Below, in pieces: positions 16,671 through 25,915 of a stretch of 64,000 bases of DNA. The translations under genes and the position numbers were made by a program. Source of the stretch: Acidovorax benzenivorans (GTDB taxonomy: Bacteria; Pseudomonadota; Gammaproteobacteria; Burkholderiales; Burkholderiaceae_C); assembly GCF_028680575.1 (NCBI RefSeq), contig NZ_JAPCKI010000016.1, positions 57,613 to 121,612 of the forward strand, read 5' to 3'. Every line of letters begins with the position of its first letter. Position 1 is the first letter of the stretch. The notes under the pieces were generated by a model that had not been told where the DNA came from, searched no databases, and was given only the letters and a program-made list of their open reading frames with translations.

Positions 16671-17798
16671 ATGCAATTGAAGTTGAAACTGACCGTGGTT
16701 GCTGCTATCGCGGCTGTTGCTGGTGTGGCCTCTGCACAAGAGCAGGTGGTCAAGATCGGCCACGTGGCTCCGGTTTCCGGCGCCCAAGCCCACTACGGCA
16801 AGGACAACGAAAATGGCGCCCGCATGGCCATTGAAGAGCTGAACGCTCAAGGCGTCACCATCGGCGGCAAGAAGATCAAGTTCGAGCTGCAAGCTGAAGA
16901 TGACGCTGCCGATCCAAAGCAGGGCACTGCTGCTGCACAAAAGCTGTGCGACTCCAAGGTCGCTGGCGTTGTCGGTCACCTCAACTCCGGTACGACGATC
17001 CCTGCATCCAAGGTCTACAACGACTGCGGCATCCCCATGGTGACGGGCGCTGCGACCAACCCCAACCTGACCAAGCCTGGCTACAAGACCACGTTCCGTA
17101 TCATCGCCAACGACAACGCACTGGGTGCTGGTCTGGCTTTCTACGCCGTGGACACCCTGAAGCTCAAGACCGTTGCCATCATTGATGACCGTACCGCTTA
17201 CGGCCAAGGTGTTGCCGACGTGTTCAAGAAGACCGCTACGGCCAAGGGCATGAAGGTGGTGGACGAGCAGTTCACGACCGACAAGGCCACTGACTTCATG
17301 GCCATTTTGACCGCCATCAAGTCCAAGAACCCTGATGCCGTGTTCTACGGCGGTATGGATCCTCAGGCAGGCCCCATGCTGCGCCAGATGGAGCAACTGG
17401 GTATGGCCAACGTCAAGTACTTCGGTGGTGACGGCGTCTGCACGTCCGAAATCGCCAAGCTGGCCGCTGGTGCCAAGACCCTGGCGAACGTGATCTGCGC
17501 AGAAGGCGGTTCTTCGCTGGCCAAGATGCCTGGCGGCACGGCCTGGAAGGCCAAGTACGATGCCAAGTACCCCAACCAGTTCCAGGTTTACAGCCCCTAT
17601 ACCTACGATGCGACGTTCCTGCTGGTGGACGCCATGAAGCGTGCCAACTCCGTGGACCCCAAGGTGTACGTGAACGAACTTGCCAAGGCAAGCTTCAAGG
17701 GCGTGACCTCCACCATCGCCTTTGAACCCAACGGCGAAATGAAGAACCCAGCCATCACGCTGTACGTCTACAAGGACGGCAAGAAGACACCTCTGTAA
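16671..17798 (+). CDS. Branched-chain amino acid ABC transporter periplasmic binding protein (LivJ/BraC type)
   Basis: A 375-residue periplasmic protein from the ATG at 16671, with a signal peptide (MQLKLKLTVVAAIAAVAGVASAQE). The mature part is a type I periplasmic-binding fold: IGHVAPVSGAQAHYGKDNENG, VVGHLNSGTTIPASKVY, FRIIANDNALGAG, AYGQGVADVFKK and FYGGMDPQAGPMLRQM. Such proteins capture Leu/Ile/Val or related amino acids for a Liv permease, none of which is in the window. Codon use is strongly biased to preferred codons, suggesting high expression, and a strong terminator follows. GGAG lies about 7-10 bases before the start. Confidence 0.93.
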   Translation: MQLKLKLTVVAAIAAVAGVASAQEQVVKIGHVAPVSGAQAHYGKDNENGARMAIEELNAQGVTIGGKKIKFELQAEDDAADPKQGTAAAQKLCDSKVAGVVGHLNSGTTIPASKVYNDCGIPMVTGAATNPNLTKPGYKTTFRIIANDNALGAGLAFYAVDTLKLKTVAIIDDRTAYGQGVADVFKKTATAKGMKVVDEQFTTDKATDFMAILTAIKSKNPDAVFYGGMDPQAGPMLRQMEQLGMANVKYFGGDGVCTSEIAKLAAGAKTLANVICAEGGSSLAKMPGGTAWKAKYDAKYPNQFQVYSPYTYDATFLLVDAMKRANSVDPKVYVNELAKASFKGVTSTIAFEPNGEMKNPAITLYVYKDGKKTPL

Positions 17799-17815
17799 TT
17801 GGAGCGTGGCTTCCC

Positions 17816-17844
17816 GCTGCAGGGCACTTTCAGTGCCTTGCAGC
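17816..17844 (+). other. Stable stem-loop in the 3' untranslated region of the binding-protein gene
   Basis: GCTGCAGGGCACT pairs with AGTGCCTTGCAGC (one G-T wobble) around a short loop, 18 bases after the stop codon. It sits between two copies of GGCTTCCC (17808 and 17855), either of which could pair with GGGAAGCC at 17865. Confidence 0.6.
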
Positions 17845-17848
17845 CATG

Positions 17849-17878
17849 AAAAAAGGCTTCCCTCGGGAAGCCTTTTTT
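17849..17878. terminator. Bidirectional intrinsic terminator
   Basis: A6-GGCTTCCC-TC-GGGAAGCC-T6: a near-perfect hairpin with a T run in each direction. It separates the plus-strand binding-protein gene from the minus-strand hydroxyacid dehydrogenase. Confidence 0.9.
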
Positions 17879-17937
17879 ACTGTGAGTACGACTACAAAGC
17901 GGCCAACGTCGCAACTGCCTGGTAACTGCCTAGCCAG

Positions 17938-18945
17938 TTAGCGCCTGACCTGCAGCGAGCCAGGGTTCACGATGTTGGTAGGGGTGCCTTTGATGAAATT
18001 CACCACGTTGTCAAAAGCTGCACCAAAGTAGAGTTCGTAGCTGTCCTGCTCCACGTATCCAATGTGTGGCGTGCAGATGCAATTTTCCAGACGGAGCAGG
18101 GCGTGGCCTTGCAGAATGGGTTCGCTCTCGAATACGTCCACCGCCGCCAATCCAGGGCGGCCTCGGTTGAGGGCCGCGATCAGCGCGTCGGGCTCAATCA
18201 GTTCTGCACGTGATGTATTGACCAGCAGCGACGTGGACTTCATGCACGACAGGTCTTCGAGCGAGATGATGCCGCGCGTTTCGTCGTTCAGGCGCAGGTG
18301 CAACGAGATCACGTCGCACTGCGAAAAGAACTCTTCGCGCGTGGCCGCGGCCTGATAGCCATCCGTGAGCGCTTGCGCGCGCGATGCTTCACGGCCCCAG
18401 ACGCGCACGTTCATGCCAAACGCCCGTCCATAGCCTGCCACCAATTGTCCAATGCGGCCGTAGCCCCAAATGCCCAGTGTTTTACCCCGCAGCACGCTGC
18501 CGACACCGAAGTTGGCGGGCATCGATGCGGTCTTGAGGCCGGACTGCTGCCACGCGCCATGCTTGAGGTTGGAGATGTACTGAGGCAGGCGGCGCATGGA
18601 GGCCATCACAAGGGCCCAGGTCAGCTCCGCAGGGGCCACGGGAGAGCCGACCCCTTCTGCCACGGCAATGCCCCGTTCGGTGCACGCCGCCACATCAATG
18701 TGGCTGCCAATCTTGCCGGTTTGCGCGATGAGCTTGAGCCGAGGGAGCTTTTCGACCAATTGACGTGTGATCTGGGTCCGTTCACGGATCAGCACAATGA
18801 TGTCAGCGTCTTTGAGCCGCACCGAGAGCTGCCCCAGCCCCTTGACCGTGTTGGTGTAAACCTTGGCGGTATACGCGTCGAGCCGAGAGGCGCAATGCAG
18901 CTTGCGTACCGCATCCTGGTAATCGTCGAGGATCACAATATTCAT
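17938..18945 (-). CDS. D-2-hydroxyacid dehydrogenase family protein
   Basis: A 335-residue NAD(P)-dependent dehydrogenase from the ATG at 18945 (MNIVILDDYQDAVRKL). The Rossmann motif is LGIWGYGRIGQLVAGYGRAFG. The catalytic trio is visible as Arg in VNTSRAELIEP, Glu in FESEP and His in CTPHIGYV. The family includes phosphoglycerate, glycerate and lactate dehydrogenases; the N-terminal NIVILDDYQ type is common in beta- and alphaproteobacteria and its substrate is usually unknown. The open frame extends 31 codons upstream but the family start is at 18945. It stands alone, convergent with the preceding gene. Confidence 0.9.
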   Translation of the reverse strand: MNIVILDDYQDAVRKLHCASRLDAYTAKVYTNTVKGLGQLSVRLKDADIIVLIRERTQITRQLVEKLPRLKLIAQTGKIGSHIDVAACTERGIAVAEGVGSPVAPAELTWALVMASMRRLPQYISNLKHGAWQQSGLKTASMPANFGVGSVLRGKTLGIWGYGRIGQLVAGYGRAFGMNVRVWGREASRAQALTDGYQAAATREEFFSQCDVISLHLRLNDETRGIISLEDLSCMKSTSLLVNTSRAELIEPDALIAALNRGRPGLAAVDVFESEPILQGHALLRLENCICTPHIGYVEQDSYELYFGAAFDNVVNFIKGTPTNIVNPGSLQVRR

Positions 18946-19260
18946 CCCGACATTGTGCCTTGGCAGGCACGGGTGAATGCCACCCAGGTCATGCGGGGCA
19001 TACCAAAGCCAGCGGTTTTTGGTGACTGAGTGCTGCACAGATGCTGAAGATGACTCCGTGGCACCGCATGTGTGGTGCAGATTAGAGTCAGAGAGCGTCT
19101 ACGCGCGAGGTCTGCAGCAGCACGGCCTTGAGTTTGGGACCTGTCGGCGTCTTGGTGTCTATCGTTTGCGGATCGATCCTCTACCCGAAACTGCGGCCGG
19201 CCGCAGTGTACGGGTGTAAGAGGAGGGCTCCCGCTCATACAACCCGCTGTGCCAAACGAA

Positions 19261-19773
19261 TCAGGCCCGGAGCGCCTCGGATGCTGCCAAACGGTCCAGC
19301 TCTGCGCAGACGTCGGCCATACGCCCCGCAATCACCAGGCGGACAGCGCCTGCGTCAGAGGCCTGGCGCAGCACTCTGGCGGACCGTGGGGGGCAGGTGT
19401 CTGTGCCCAATGACGCCAAAAAGGCTTGTCGCTTGCTGCCAGCCATGTGCGTGGGCAGAAAAGAGCGGTGGGCGGCGGTTGGTCTGGCGGGGCTTTCTGG
19501 CGTTCGTACTGGCGGCTTGGCGGTAAAAGGCCAGTTTCCGCGCAATGGACGTTGCCCCTGGTGCTCCGTCGATTTGCCGGGTACCAAGGCTTGGATCGAG
19601 TTCCCGCGAGAGGCCGATGCTAAGGAGTTGCCGGGTTTGACTTCTCCCATGCCGACTGGTTGCACGAGCAAGTCCAGCGGGCCCGTGGAGGCGCGTTCTG
19701 GACTTGCAAACAGTCTTTTCAGACTGCGAAGGGGGTTCTGCACGGCAGAGAGGGTGAACAAAGCAATTCCCAT
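19261..19773 (-). CDS. Unrecognised 170-residue protein downstream of lexA
   Basis: From the ATG at 19773, with TCGGAG about 9 bases upstream, the product has 170 residues. The N-terminus (MGIALFTLSAVQNPLRSLKRLFASP) looks like a short folded or membrane-adjacent helix; a long Pro/Ser/Arg-rich disordered middle follows; the last 50 residues (ARVLRQASDAGAVRLVIAGRMADVCAELDRLA) are a compact helical motif that I have the impression recurs in small Comamonadaceae proteins. No function is assigned. It follows lexA on the same strand at 240 bases. An SOS link is possible but no LexA box was seen directly before it. Confidence 0.6.
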   Translation of the reverse strand: MGIALFTLSAVQNPLRSLKRLFASPERASTGPLDLLVQPVGMGEVKPGNSLASASRGNSIQALVPGKSTEHQGQRPLRGNWPFTAKPPVRTPESPARPTAAHRSFLPTHMAGSKRQAFLASLGTDTCPPRSARVLRQASDAGAVRLVIAGRMADVCAELDRLAASEALRA

Positions 19774-20013
19774 GTGAAAACTCCGAAAGTCGGGGGTTGA
19801 ACATAGGCAGGATTGCGAAGTGGTCGAACGCCAATGCGGCCAGAAGCAGCGCGAGTTGATCCCCGGCGGTGCAGCCAACTGCTCCGCCGATTCATCACGC
19901 CTTGCCTGAGAGGCCTTGGTATTCAACGGGACCTGCACCGCAGGGCTGGTGTACCGATCGCAATCCGTTCACCAAACGCCCGCCACCCACGGCGCGGCCC
20001 CTGTGGACATGCG

Positions 20014-20688
20014 TTACATCAGCATGGTGTTGCGGATAAGACCGACTGCCAGGCCTTCGATTTCGAAAGGTTCGCCGGGCTGCACCACGATGACGGGATA
20101 GTCGGGGTTTTCGGGCAGCAGCTCGATGGTGGTGGCCGTGCGGCGCAGGCGCTTGACGGTGACGTCGTCACCCAGACGGGCCACGATGATCTGGCCGTTG
20201 CGAGCTTCGCGGGTGGACTGCACGGCGAGCAAGTCGCCGTCCATGATGCCGGCGTCGCGCATGGACATGCCCCGCACCTTGAGCAGGTAGTCGGGCTTGT
20301 GCTGGAAGAGGCTGTTTTCCACGCTATAGGTTTGGTCCACATGTTCCTGCGCGAGAATGGGCGACCCCGCAGCAACCCGCCCCACCAGGGGCAGCACCAG
20401 CTGTGACAGGCCCGGGATGGGCAGACTGAATTGGTTGCCGCGGGCTGCGTTGATGGAGCGCACCGTATCGCTGCGCAAGCGGATGCCGCGAGAGGTGCCG
20501 CTGACCAGTTCAATCACGCCTTTGCGGGCCAGGGCCTGCAAATGTTCTTCTGCAGCGTTGGCCGACTTGAAACCGAGCTCGGCCGCGATTTCTGCGCGGG
20601 TGGGGGGCGCGCCAGTGCGTGCGATGGCGGTCTGGATGAGATCCAGAATCTGCTGCTGGCGGGCGGTGAGTTTGGGGTTGTCGAGCAT
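20014..20688 (-). CDS. lexA: SOS response repressor and autoprotease LexA
   Basis: A 224-residue LexA ([18 protein letters not shown]). The N-terminal winged helix contains [26 protein letters not shown]. The S24 domain carries the self-cleavage site Ala107-Gly108 (RVAAGSP), catalytic Ser142 in RGMSMRDAG and Lys179 in VTVKRL. It represses DNA-damage genes until RecA filaments trigger cleavage. Two LexA boxes lie 38-72 bases upstream, so autoregulation is expected. It is divergent from an asparaginase gene that shares those boxes. Confidence 0.97.
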   Translation of the reverse strand: MLDNPKLTARQQQILDLIQTAIARTGAPPTRAEIAAELGFKSANAAEEHLQALARKGVIELVSGTSRGIRLRSDTVRSINAARGNQFSLPIPGLSQLVLPLVGRVAAGSPILAQEHVDQTYSVENSLFQHKPDYLLKVRGMSMRDAGIMDGDLLAVQSTREARNGQIIVARLGDDVTVKRLRRTATTIELLPENPDYPVIVVQPGEPFEIEGLAVGLIRNTMLM

Positions 20689-20725
20689 GGTGGTTTCCGG
20701 TGCAGGCGGTTACAGTGGCGAACAA

Positions 20726-20741
20726 CTGTTTTTTAATCCAG
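20726..20741. promoter_or_regulatory. LexA box 1 (lexA-proximal)
   Basis: CTGTTTTTTAATCCAG fits CTG-N10-CAG, the proteobacterial SOS-box pattern, with CTGT intact on one side and CCAG instead of ACAG on the other. It is 38 bases upstream of lexA, where a repressor would block the promoter. Confidence 0.8.
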
Positions 20742-20744
20742 TAA

Positions 20745-20760
20745 CTGTATTTTTCACCAG
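20745..20760. promoter_or_regulatory. LexA box 2 (asparaginase-proximal)
   Basis: CTGTATTTTTCACCAG, again CTG-N10-CAG. It is 19 bases centre to centre from box 1, so two dimers would sit about two helical turns apart. It ends 11 bases before the asparaginase ATG. Confidence 0.8.
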
Positions 20761-20771
20761 TTTTTCGGAGT

Positions 20772-21731
20772 ATGCAAGTGAGTGGGCAAAAAATTGTGGT
20801 TTTGGGTACAGGGGGCACGATTGCAGGCACCTCGGCTCAGGCGGGGGACAACATCGGCTATACCGCTGCGCAGGTGGGAGTGGAGCAACTGCTGGCGGCT
20901 GTGCCCGGCCTGCAGGCGCTGGCAGGCGGCGCCTTGGTGACGGAGCAGGTGGCCCAGATCGACAGCAAGGACATGGATTGCGAGGTATGGCGCACGTTGG
21001 CACTGCGGTGCGCGCACCATCTGAATGACCCGGAGGTGCGGGGCGTGGTCATCACCCACGGCACGGACACCTTGGAAGAGACGGCGTGGTTTTTGCACGA
21101 GGTACTGAATGCGCGCAAACCCGTTGTGCTGACCTGTGCCATGCGGCCAGCCACTGCCCTGACCCCCGATGGCCCCCAGAACCTGCTGGACGCGGTGGCA
21201 ACGGTGCTGGCGCCCGAGGCGATGGGCGTGCTGGCGGTTGCTGGAGGTGAAGTACATGGCGCTCGGCATGTGCAAAAAGTGCATCCGTACCGTGTCCATG
21301 CTTTCAGCTCTGGGGAGGCAGGCCCTTTGGGCTGGATCGAAGAGGGAAACGTTCGTTGGGCATGTAATGGGCCTGTAGCGCCCGTGAAATATACAGATAT
21401 TGCTATGAATAGCGTAGCAATTGCGGCTGGCTGGCCCTGGGTGGAAATCGTCATGAGCCATGCAGGTGCGTCGGGCAGGGCGGTCGATGCCCTGGTGCGA
21501 GAGGGCGTGCAGGGCCTGGTGGTGGCCTGCACTGGCAACGGCACCATCCACCACGATCTGGAGGCTGCGTTGGTGCGCGCGCAGCACGCAGGGGTGCGGG
21601 TGCTGCGTTCTACCCGCTGCGCCGAGGGGCAGGTGCTGTCCAAGCCGGGGGATGTGCTGCCGACCTCGCAAGGTCTGTCGCCCGTCAAGGCGCGGGTCGC
21701 CTTGATCCTTGATTTGCTGCGGGCGGATTGA
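20772..21731 (+). CDS. L-asparaginase (type I/II, N-terminal nucleophile Thr family)
   Basis: A 319-residue asparaginase that hydrolyses asparagine to aspartate and ammonia. It has both catalytic signatures: VLGTGGTIAGT (nucleophile Thr16) and VITHGTDTLEETAWFL (second Thr, with Lys-Asp in the DSKDMD segment). No signal peptide is seen, so it is probably cytoplasmic. A segment near residues 198-214 (VKYTDIAMNSVAIA) is encoded by AT-rich DNA that resembles a decayed dispersed repeat. It is transcribed divergently from lexA and lies behind a LexA box, so it may be SOS-regulated. Confidence 0.92.
   Translation: MQVSGQKIVVLGTGGTIAGTSAQAGDNIGYTAAQVGVEQLLAAVPGLQALAGGALVTEQVAQIDSKDMDCEVWRTLALRCAHHLNDPEVRGVVITHGTDTLEETAWFLHEVLNARKPVVLTCAMRPATALTPDGPQNLLDAVATVLAPEAMGVLAVAGGEVHGARHVQKVHPYRVHAFSSGEAGPLGWIEEGNVRWACNGPVAPVKYTDIAMNSVAIAAGWPWVEIVMSHAGASGRAVDALVREGVQGLVVACTGNGTIHHDLEAALVRAQHAGVRVLRSTRCAEGQVLSKPGDVLPTSQGLSPVKARVALILDLLRAD
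21363..21413 (-). repeat. Degenerate dispersed repeat inside the asparaginase gene, reverse
   Basis: Read on the minus strand it shows GCTATTCATAGC, then a decayed arm and GCGCTACAGGCC, matching the order of elements in the intergenic repeats. Composition is clearly more AT-rich than the flanking coding sequence. It stays in frame. Confidence 0.45.
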
Positions 21732-21750
21732 GCGAGAAGGGCTGCGCACC

Positions 21751-22170
21751 GTGTTCACTGCCCTCAAAACACACGCCTGGGCTTATCCCGCGCTCGAAGT
21801 CGTCCACATCGTGGGCATTGCGCTGTTGCTGGGCAATCTGGTGTTGTTGGAGTTGCGGGTGTTTGGGCGCGGCGCCGCTTTGCCGGTGAAAGACCTCGCC
21901 AGGCTGAGCCTGACCTTGGCGCTGTGTGGCTTTGGATTGGCAGCGGCGTCGGGTCTGTTGATGTTTGCCACCCAGCCCGCCGAGTTGCTCGGCAATCGGG
22001 CCTTTACCTTGAAGATGCTGTTGTTAATGCTTGCGGGCTGCAATGCGGGGTGGTTTCATGCACGTGGTTCGCTCACGCGCCTGGATGGCCTGGCACGCCT
22101 GCAGATGCTGGCATCTACCGTGGTGTGGCTGGTGGTGGTGGCCTGTGGCCGCTGGATTGCGTACCTTTGA
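21751..22170 (+). CDS. Small polytopic membrane protein (DUF6644-like?)
   Basis: A GTG start at 21751 gives 139 residues beginning FTALKTHAWAYPALEVVHIVGIALLLGNLVLLELR, followed by three further hydrophobic helices, four in all. The frame stays open to a TTG at 21709 that overlaps the asparaginase end; the GTG fits the helix layout better and has GAGAAGG upstream. The product is an inner-membrane protein of unknown function. It is 30 bases before a periplasmic DUF6152-like protein, so the two are likely a pair. The DUF6644 label is from memory and unverified. Confidence 0.75.
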   Translation: MFTALKTHAWAYPALEVVHIVGIALLLGNLVLLELRVFGRGAALPVKDLARLSLTLALCGFGLAAASGLLMFATQPAELLGNRAFTLKMLLLMLAGCNAGWFHARGSLTRLDGLARLQMLASTVVWLVVVACGRWIAYL

Positions 22171-22200
22171 TGTTGGCCCCCTCGTCCATCAGGAGCCTGT

Positions 22201-22671
22201 ATGAGCCTGCAACGTCGCCATGTGCTGATTGCCGCAAGTGCCTTGCCTTTGGGGGCGCATGCGCACCATGGCTGGAGCCGTTTTGATGCGGACCGACCGC
22301 TGTATCTGGAGGGTGCGGTACGCAAAGTGCGCTGGCAAAACCCGCATGCGGAACTGGAGCTGGAGCTACCCGCCGCGCTCCGGTTGCCAGCGGACCTTGC
22401 GCAACGCGCCATCCCAGTGCAGACAGCGCCTGTGGATGGGCGTGCACTGCTGGCCAAAACGGTGCTACCCGTCCGCAAGGACCGCGTCTGGGGGATTGAG
22501 TTGGCGCCTCTGACCCGCATGCAGGCCTGGCAGGTGCCCGAGATCAAACTGGGCGCGGCTGTGTCGGTGGTGGGCTTTGGCTTGCGCGGCGAAAAGGGCG
22601 AGGCGGTGCTGCGCGCCGAATACCTGTTTGTGGACGGCAAAGCCTATGGGCTGCGGTCCAGCCCAGCCTGA
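22201..22671 (+). CDS. Exported DUF6152-like protein
   Basis: A 156-residue protein. The N-terminus MSLQRRHVLIAASALPLGAHA has twin arginines and a hydrophobic segment, so it is a likely secretion or Tat signal. The mature part begins HHGWSRFDADRPLYLEGAVRKVRWQNPHAELEL, the recognisable start of DUF6152-type periplasmic proteins. Function is unknown; related genes are often next to small membrane proteins, as here. The GAGCCTGT spacing before the ATG is only a weak ribosome site. Confidence 0.8.
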   Translation: MSLQRRHVLIAASALPLGAHAHHGWSRFDADRPLYLEGAVRKVRWQNPHAELELELPAALRLPADLAQRAIPVQTAPVDGRALLAKTVLPVRKDRVWGIELAPLTRMQAWQVPEIKLGAAVSVVGFGLRGEKGEAVLRAEYLFVDGKAYGLRSSPA

Positions 22672-22761
22672 GTCGCAATACATGCCTGCGACAAGTGGGA
22701 TAAGCGGGATGTCACTGCACCTGCGTTTAGGTCACCGCACCGCGTGTAGAGGTGGCCCATG

Positions 22762-22795
22762 AAAAAAGCGACGCCCTGATACAGAGCGTCGCTTT
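22762..22795 (-). terminator. Intrinsic terminator downstream of adk
   Basis: On the minus strand AAAGCGACGC and GCGTCGCTTT form a 10-bp stem followed by further T residues. It is about 55 bases past the adk stop. Confidence 0.8.
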
Positions 22796-22849
22796 GGTGG
22801 AGCTTGACCGCCAAACGGGCGTCAGACGGTTTTCGATCAGTTCAATGGA

Positions 22850-23762
<913 letters not shown>

Positions 23763-24593
23763 TCAGCGAAACAGCGCGCGCACCCGCTCCAGGTCCTCCG
23801 GCGTATCCACGCCAGGGCCTGGCGCTGCGTCGGCCAGGTGCACGGCGATGCGGTAGCCGTGCCAGAGTGCGCGCAGCTGCTCCAGTGCCTCGACCGCCTC
23901 GGTCGGTGCAGGCGCCAGTTGTGGAAATTCCCGCAAGAACCCCGCGCGATAGCTATAGATGCCCACATGCCGCAGCGGCGCAAAGCCTTGCAGTGCTGCC
24001 ACGCCAGGGTGTGCGGCCTGCGCTGCACCCTCCCACCACGCGTTACCTGCATGGTCCCGTCCGAACGGAATCGGCGCACGGCTGAAGTAGTGCGCCAGGC
24101 CCCGAGCGTCCACCACTACCTTCACCACATTGGGGTTGGTGTAGTCAGCCAGGGATGCGATGGCATGGGCGGCAGTGCCCATGCTGGCTTCGGGGCGCTT
24201 TTCATCACGGTCTTGCAGCAGATTCGCGACGGCATTGATGAGGCCGGGGTCTATCAGTGGCTCGTCACCCTGCACATTGACCACGATGTCGTCACCCTCC
24301 AGCCCTAATTGAGTGCAGGCCTCGGCCAGGCGGTCGCTGCCGCTGGCATGGTCGGCGCGGGTCATGACGGCTTGTACGCCATGGGCTGCGCAGGCTTGCA
24401 GGATGCGTGCGTCGTCCGCAGCCACCACGACGCGGGTTGCAGCGCTCTGCGCAGCACGCTGGGCCACGCGCACGACCATGGGCAGACCGGCAATGTCAGC
24501 CAGGGGCTTGTCTGGCAAACGGCTCGAAGCCATGCGTGCCGGGATCAGCACGGTGAAGGGGCTGTGGGCTGCAGTGGCCACGGGTGCGCTCAC
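23763..24593 (-). CDS. kdsB: 3-deoxy-manno-octulosonate cytidylyltransferase (CMP-KDO synthetase)
   Basis: A 276-residue enzyme that activates KDO with CTP for LPS inner-core synthesis. Motifs: [58 protein letters not shown] and [12 protein letters not shown], with [12 protein letters not shown]. Its ATG overlaps the stop of the Trm112-like gene by four bases (24590-24593), showing coupling. It is part of the exbB-exbD-lpxK-trm112-kdsB operon, which groups envelope functions. Confidence 0.96.
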   Translation of the reverse strand: MSAPVATAAHSPFTVLIPARMASSRLPDKPLADIAGLPMVVRVAQRAAQSAATRVVVAADDARILQACAAHGVQAVMTRADHASGSDRLAEACTQLGLEGDDIVVNVQGDEPLIDPGLINAVANLLQDRDEKRPEASMGTAAHAIASLADYTNPNVVKVVVDARGLAHYFSRAPIPFGRDHAGNAWWEGAAQAAHPGVAALQGFAPLRHVGIYSYRAGFLREFPQLAPAPTEAVEALEQLRALWHGYRIAVHLADAAPGPGVDTPEDLERVRALFR

Positions 24594-24772
24594 TGTTCCA
24601 GTTCCTCGTCGGTCAGCGTGCGGGCTTCGTTTTCCAGCAGCACCGGGATTCCGTCGCGCACCGGGTAGGCCAGCCGTGCGCTGCGCGAGACGAGTTCCTG
24701 CGCCTCGCGGTCATAGGTCAGTGGGCCTTTGGTGACGGGGCAGACCAGCAGTTCAAGCAGTTTGGGGTCCAT
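24590..24772 (-). CDS. Trm112 family small protein (YcaR-like)
   Basis: A 60-residue protein ([21 protein letters not shown]) with the Trm112/UPF0434 pattern including [19 protein letters not shown]. coli YcaR is also located between lpxK and kdsB. In this version only the first CPV cysteine is present, so zinc binding is doubtful. The role is not settled. It sits 28 bases after lpxK and overlaps kdsB. Confidence 0.93.
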   Translation of the reverse strand: MDPKLLELLVCPVTKGPLTYDREAQELVSRSARLAYPVRDGIPVLLENEARTLTDEELEQ

Positions 24773-24800
24773 GGGGGAGGGGCTTTCCGGGAGGGTTCGT

Positions 24801-25910
24801 TCAGGCAGGGGCAGATGATAGCGGCGGCCTGGTTGCCGCAGGGCTGGGGACGACCTGGGTCAACCAGCCATCCAGCGCGTCAAAAAAGGGCTGTGCCATC
24901 TGCACGGCCAGCGGTACGGCCAGCGCGTCCGGGTGGTGGCCCCAGAGCTTCACCGCGTCCTTTTCGGTACAAATCAGCGGTATGCGCTTATCAGATATGC
25001 GCTGCCAGCTATCAAAATCATAGTGATCTGGCAGGGCCTCGGTGCGTTCCAGCGTCAGGCCTTGGGCGCGCAGCATGGCAAAGAAGTCACCAGGCCTGGC
25101 CACGGCAGCTACCGCATGCAGCGGATGGCCGCGCAGATCGGCCAGCGGCACCTGGTGGCCGTCCGACTGCAGGGCATAGCGCGCCAGGCTGCGCTGTAGC
25201 GCAAATGCAGGCGCCGTGGTCCTGCGCGGTGGCGCACTGCCCGCGTGCAGCACGAGATCCACGGGGCGGGGCCAGGGCTCTCGCAGCGGGCCTGCAGGCA
25301 GCAGAAAACCGTTGCCGATGCCCTGGTCGTTGAAGATGCAGATCTCCAGGTCCCGCTGCAGCGCCAGGTGCTGCAAGCCGTCGTCACAAATGATCACATC
25401 GGTATCGGGGTGGGCCGCCAGCAGCGCGCGCGCGGCGGTGATGCGGCGCGGGGCCACAAACACGGGCACCGTGCCGCCGCCCGCCACGCTGCGTGCAATC
25501 AGGGCGGGTTCGTCGCCTACCTCGCTGGCCGGACTGTCGGGCCGCACCGCGCGGCAGTCCTGCGTGCTGCGGCCATAGCCGCGCGAAATCACTCCCGCGC
25601 GCAGGCCGCGTGCCTGCAGGTGTTTGACGAGTGCGATAACCACAGGGGTTTTACCGGCGCCCCCGGCAATCACATTGCCTACCACGATGACGGGGCGGCC
25701 CGGGTGTTCGGCCCGGAGCCAGCCCCAGCGGTACAGCCAACGGCGCAGGGTCACCAAGCTGCCGTACACCAGTGAGACAGGCCATAGCGCCCAGGCGGCT
25801 GGGCCCCTGGACTGCCAGATTTTTTGTAGCCGTTGTTCGGCCGCGGGTGAGGAGGGGGGTGGAGCCGGTGGGGCCGGAGCCCGAGGCGCCTGCGGCCCGG
25901 AGCCAGCCAT
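24801..25910 (-). CDS. lpxK: Tetraacyldisaccharide 4'-kinase LpxK
   Basis: A 369-residue inner-membrane-associated kinase that phosphorylates the lipid A precursor at the 4' position. The P-loop is [18 protein letters not shown], with [27 protein letters not shown] and the C-terminal [13 protein letters not shown]. An Ala/Pro-rich 25-residue N-terminal extension precedes the family start ([13 protein letters not shown]). Residues of the variable loop before CTEKDAVK ([13 protein letters not shown]) are encoded by a stretch resembling the dispersed repeat. It follows exbD by 5 bases. Confidence 0.95.
   Translation of the reverse strand: MAGSGPQAPRAPAPPAPPPSSPAAEQRLQKIWQSRGPAAWALWPVSLVYGSLVTLRRWLYRWGWLRAEHPGRPVIVVGNVIAGGAGKTPVVIALVKHLQARGLRAGVISRGYGRSTQDCRAVRPDSPASEVGDEPALIARSVAGGGTVPVFVAPRRITAARALLAAHPDTDVIICDDGLQHLALQRDLEICIFNDQGIGNGFLLPAGPLREPWPRPVDLVLHAGSAPPRRTTAPAFALQRSLARYALQSDGHQVPLADLRGHPLHAVAAVARPGDFFAMLRAQGLTLERTEALPDHYDFDSWQRISDKRIPLICTEKDAVKLWGHHPDALAVPLAVQMAQPFFDALDGWLTQVVPSPAATRPPLSSAPA
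24977..25024 (-). repeat. Dispersed repeat read through in lpxK
   Basis: On the minus (coding) strand: TATGATTTTGATAGCTGGCAGCGC, interrupted here for length, then ATATCTGATAAGCGCATACC. This matches the intergenic units element by element (ATAGCTG, AGCGC, TGATAAGCGC) with substitutions and keeps the lpxK frame. Confidence 0.6.
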
Positions 25911-25915
25911 GCCCG

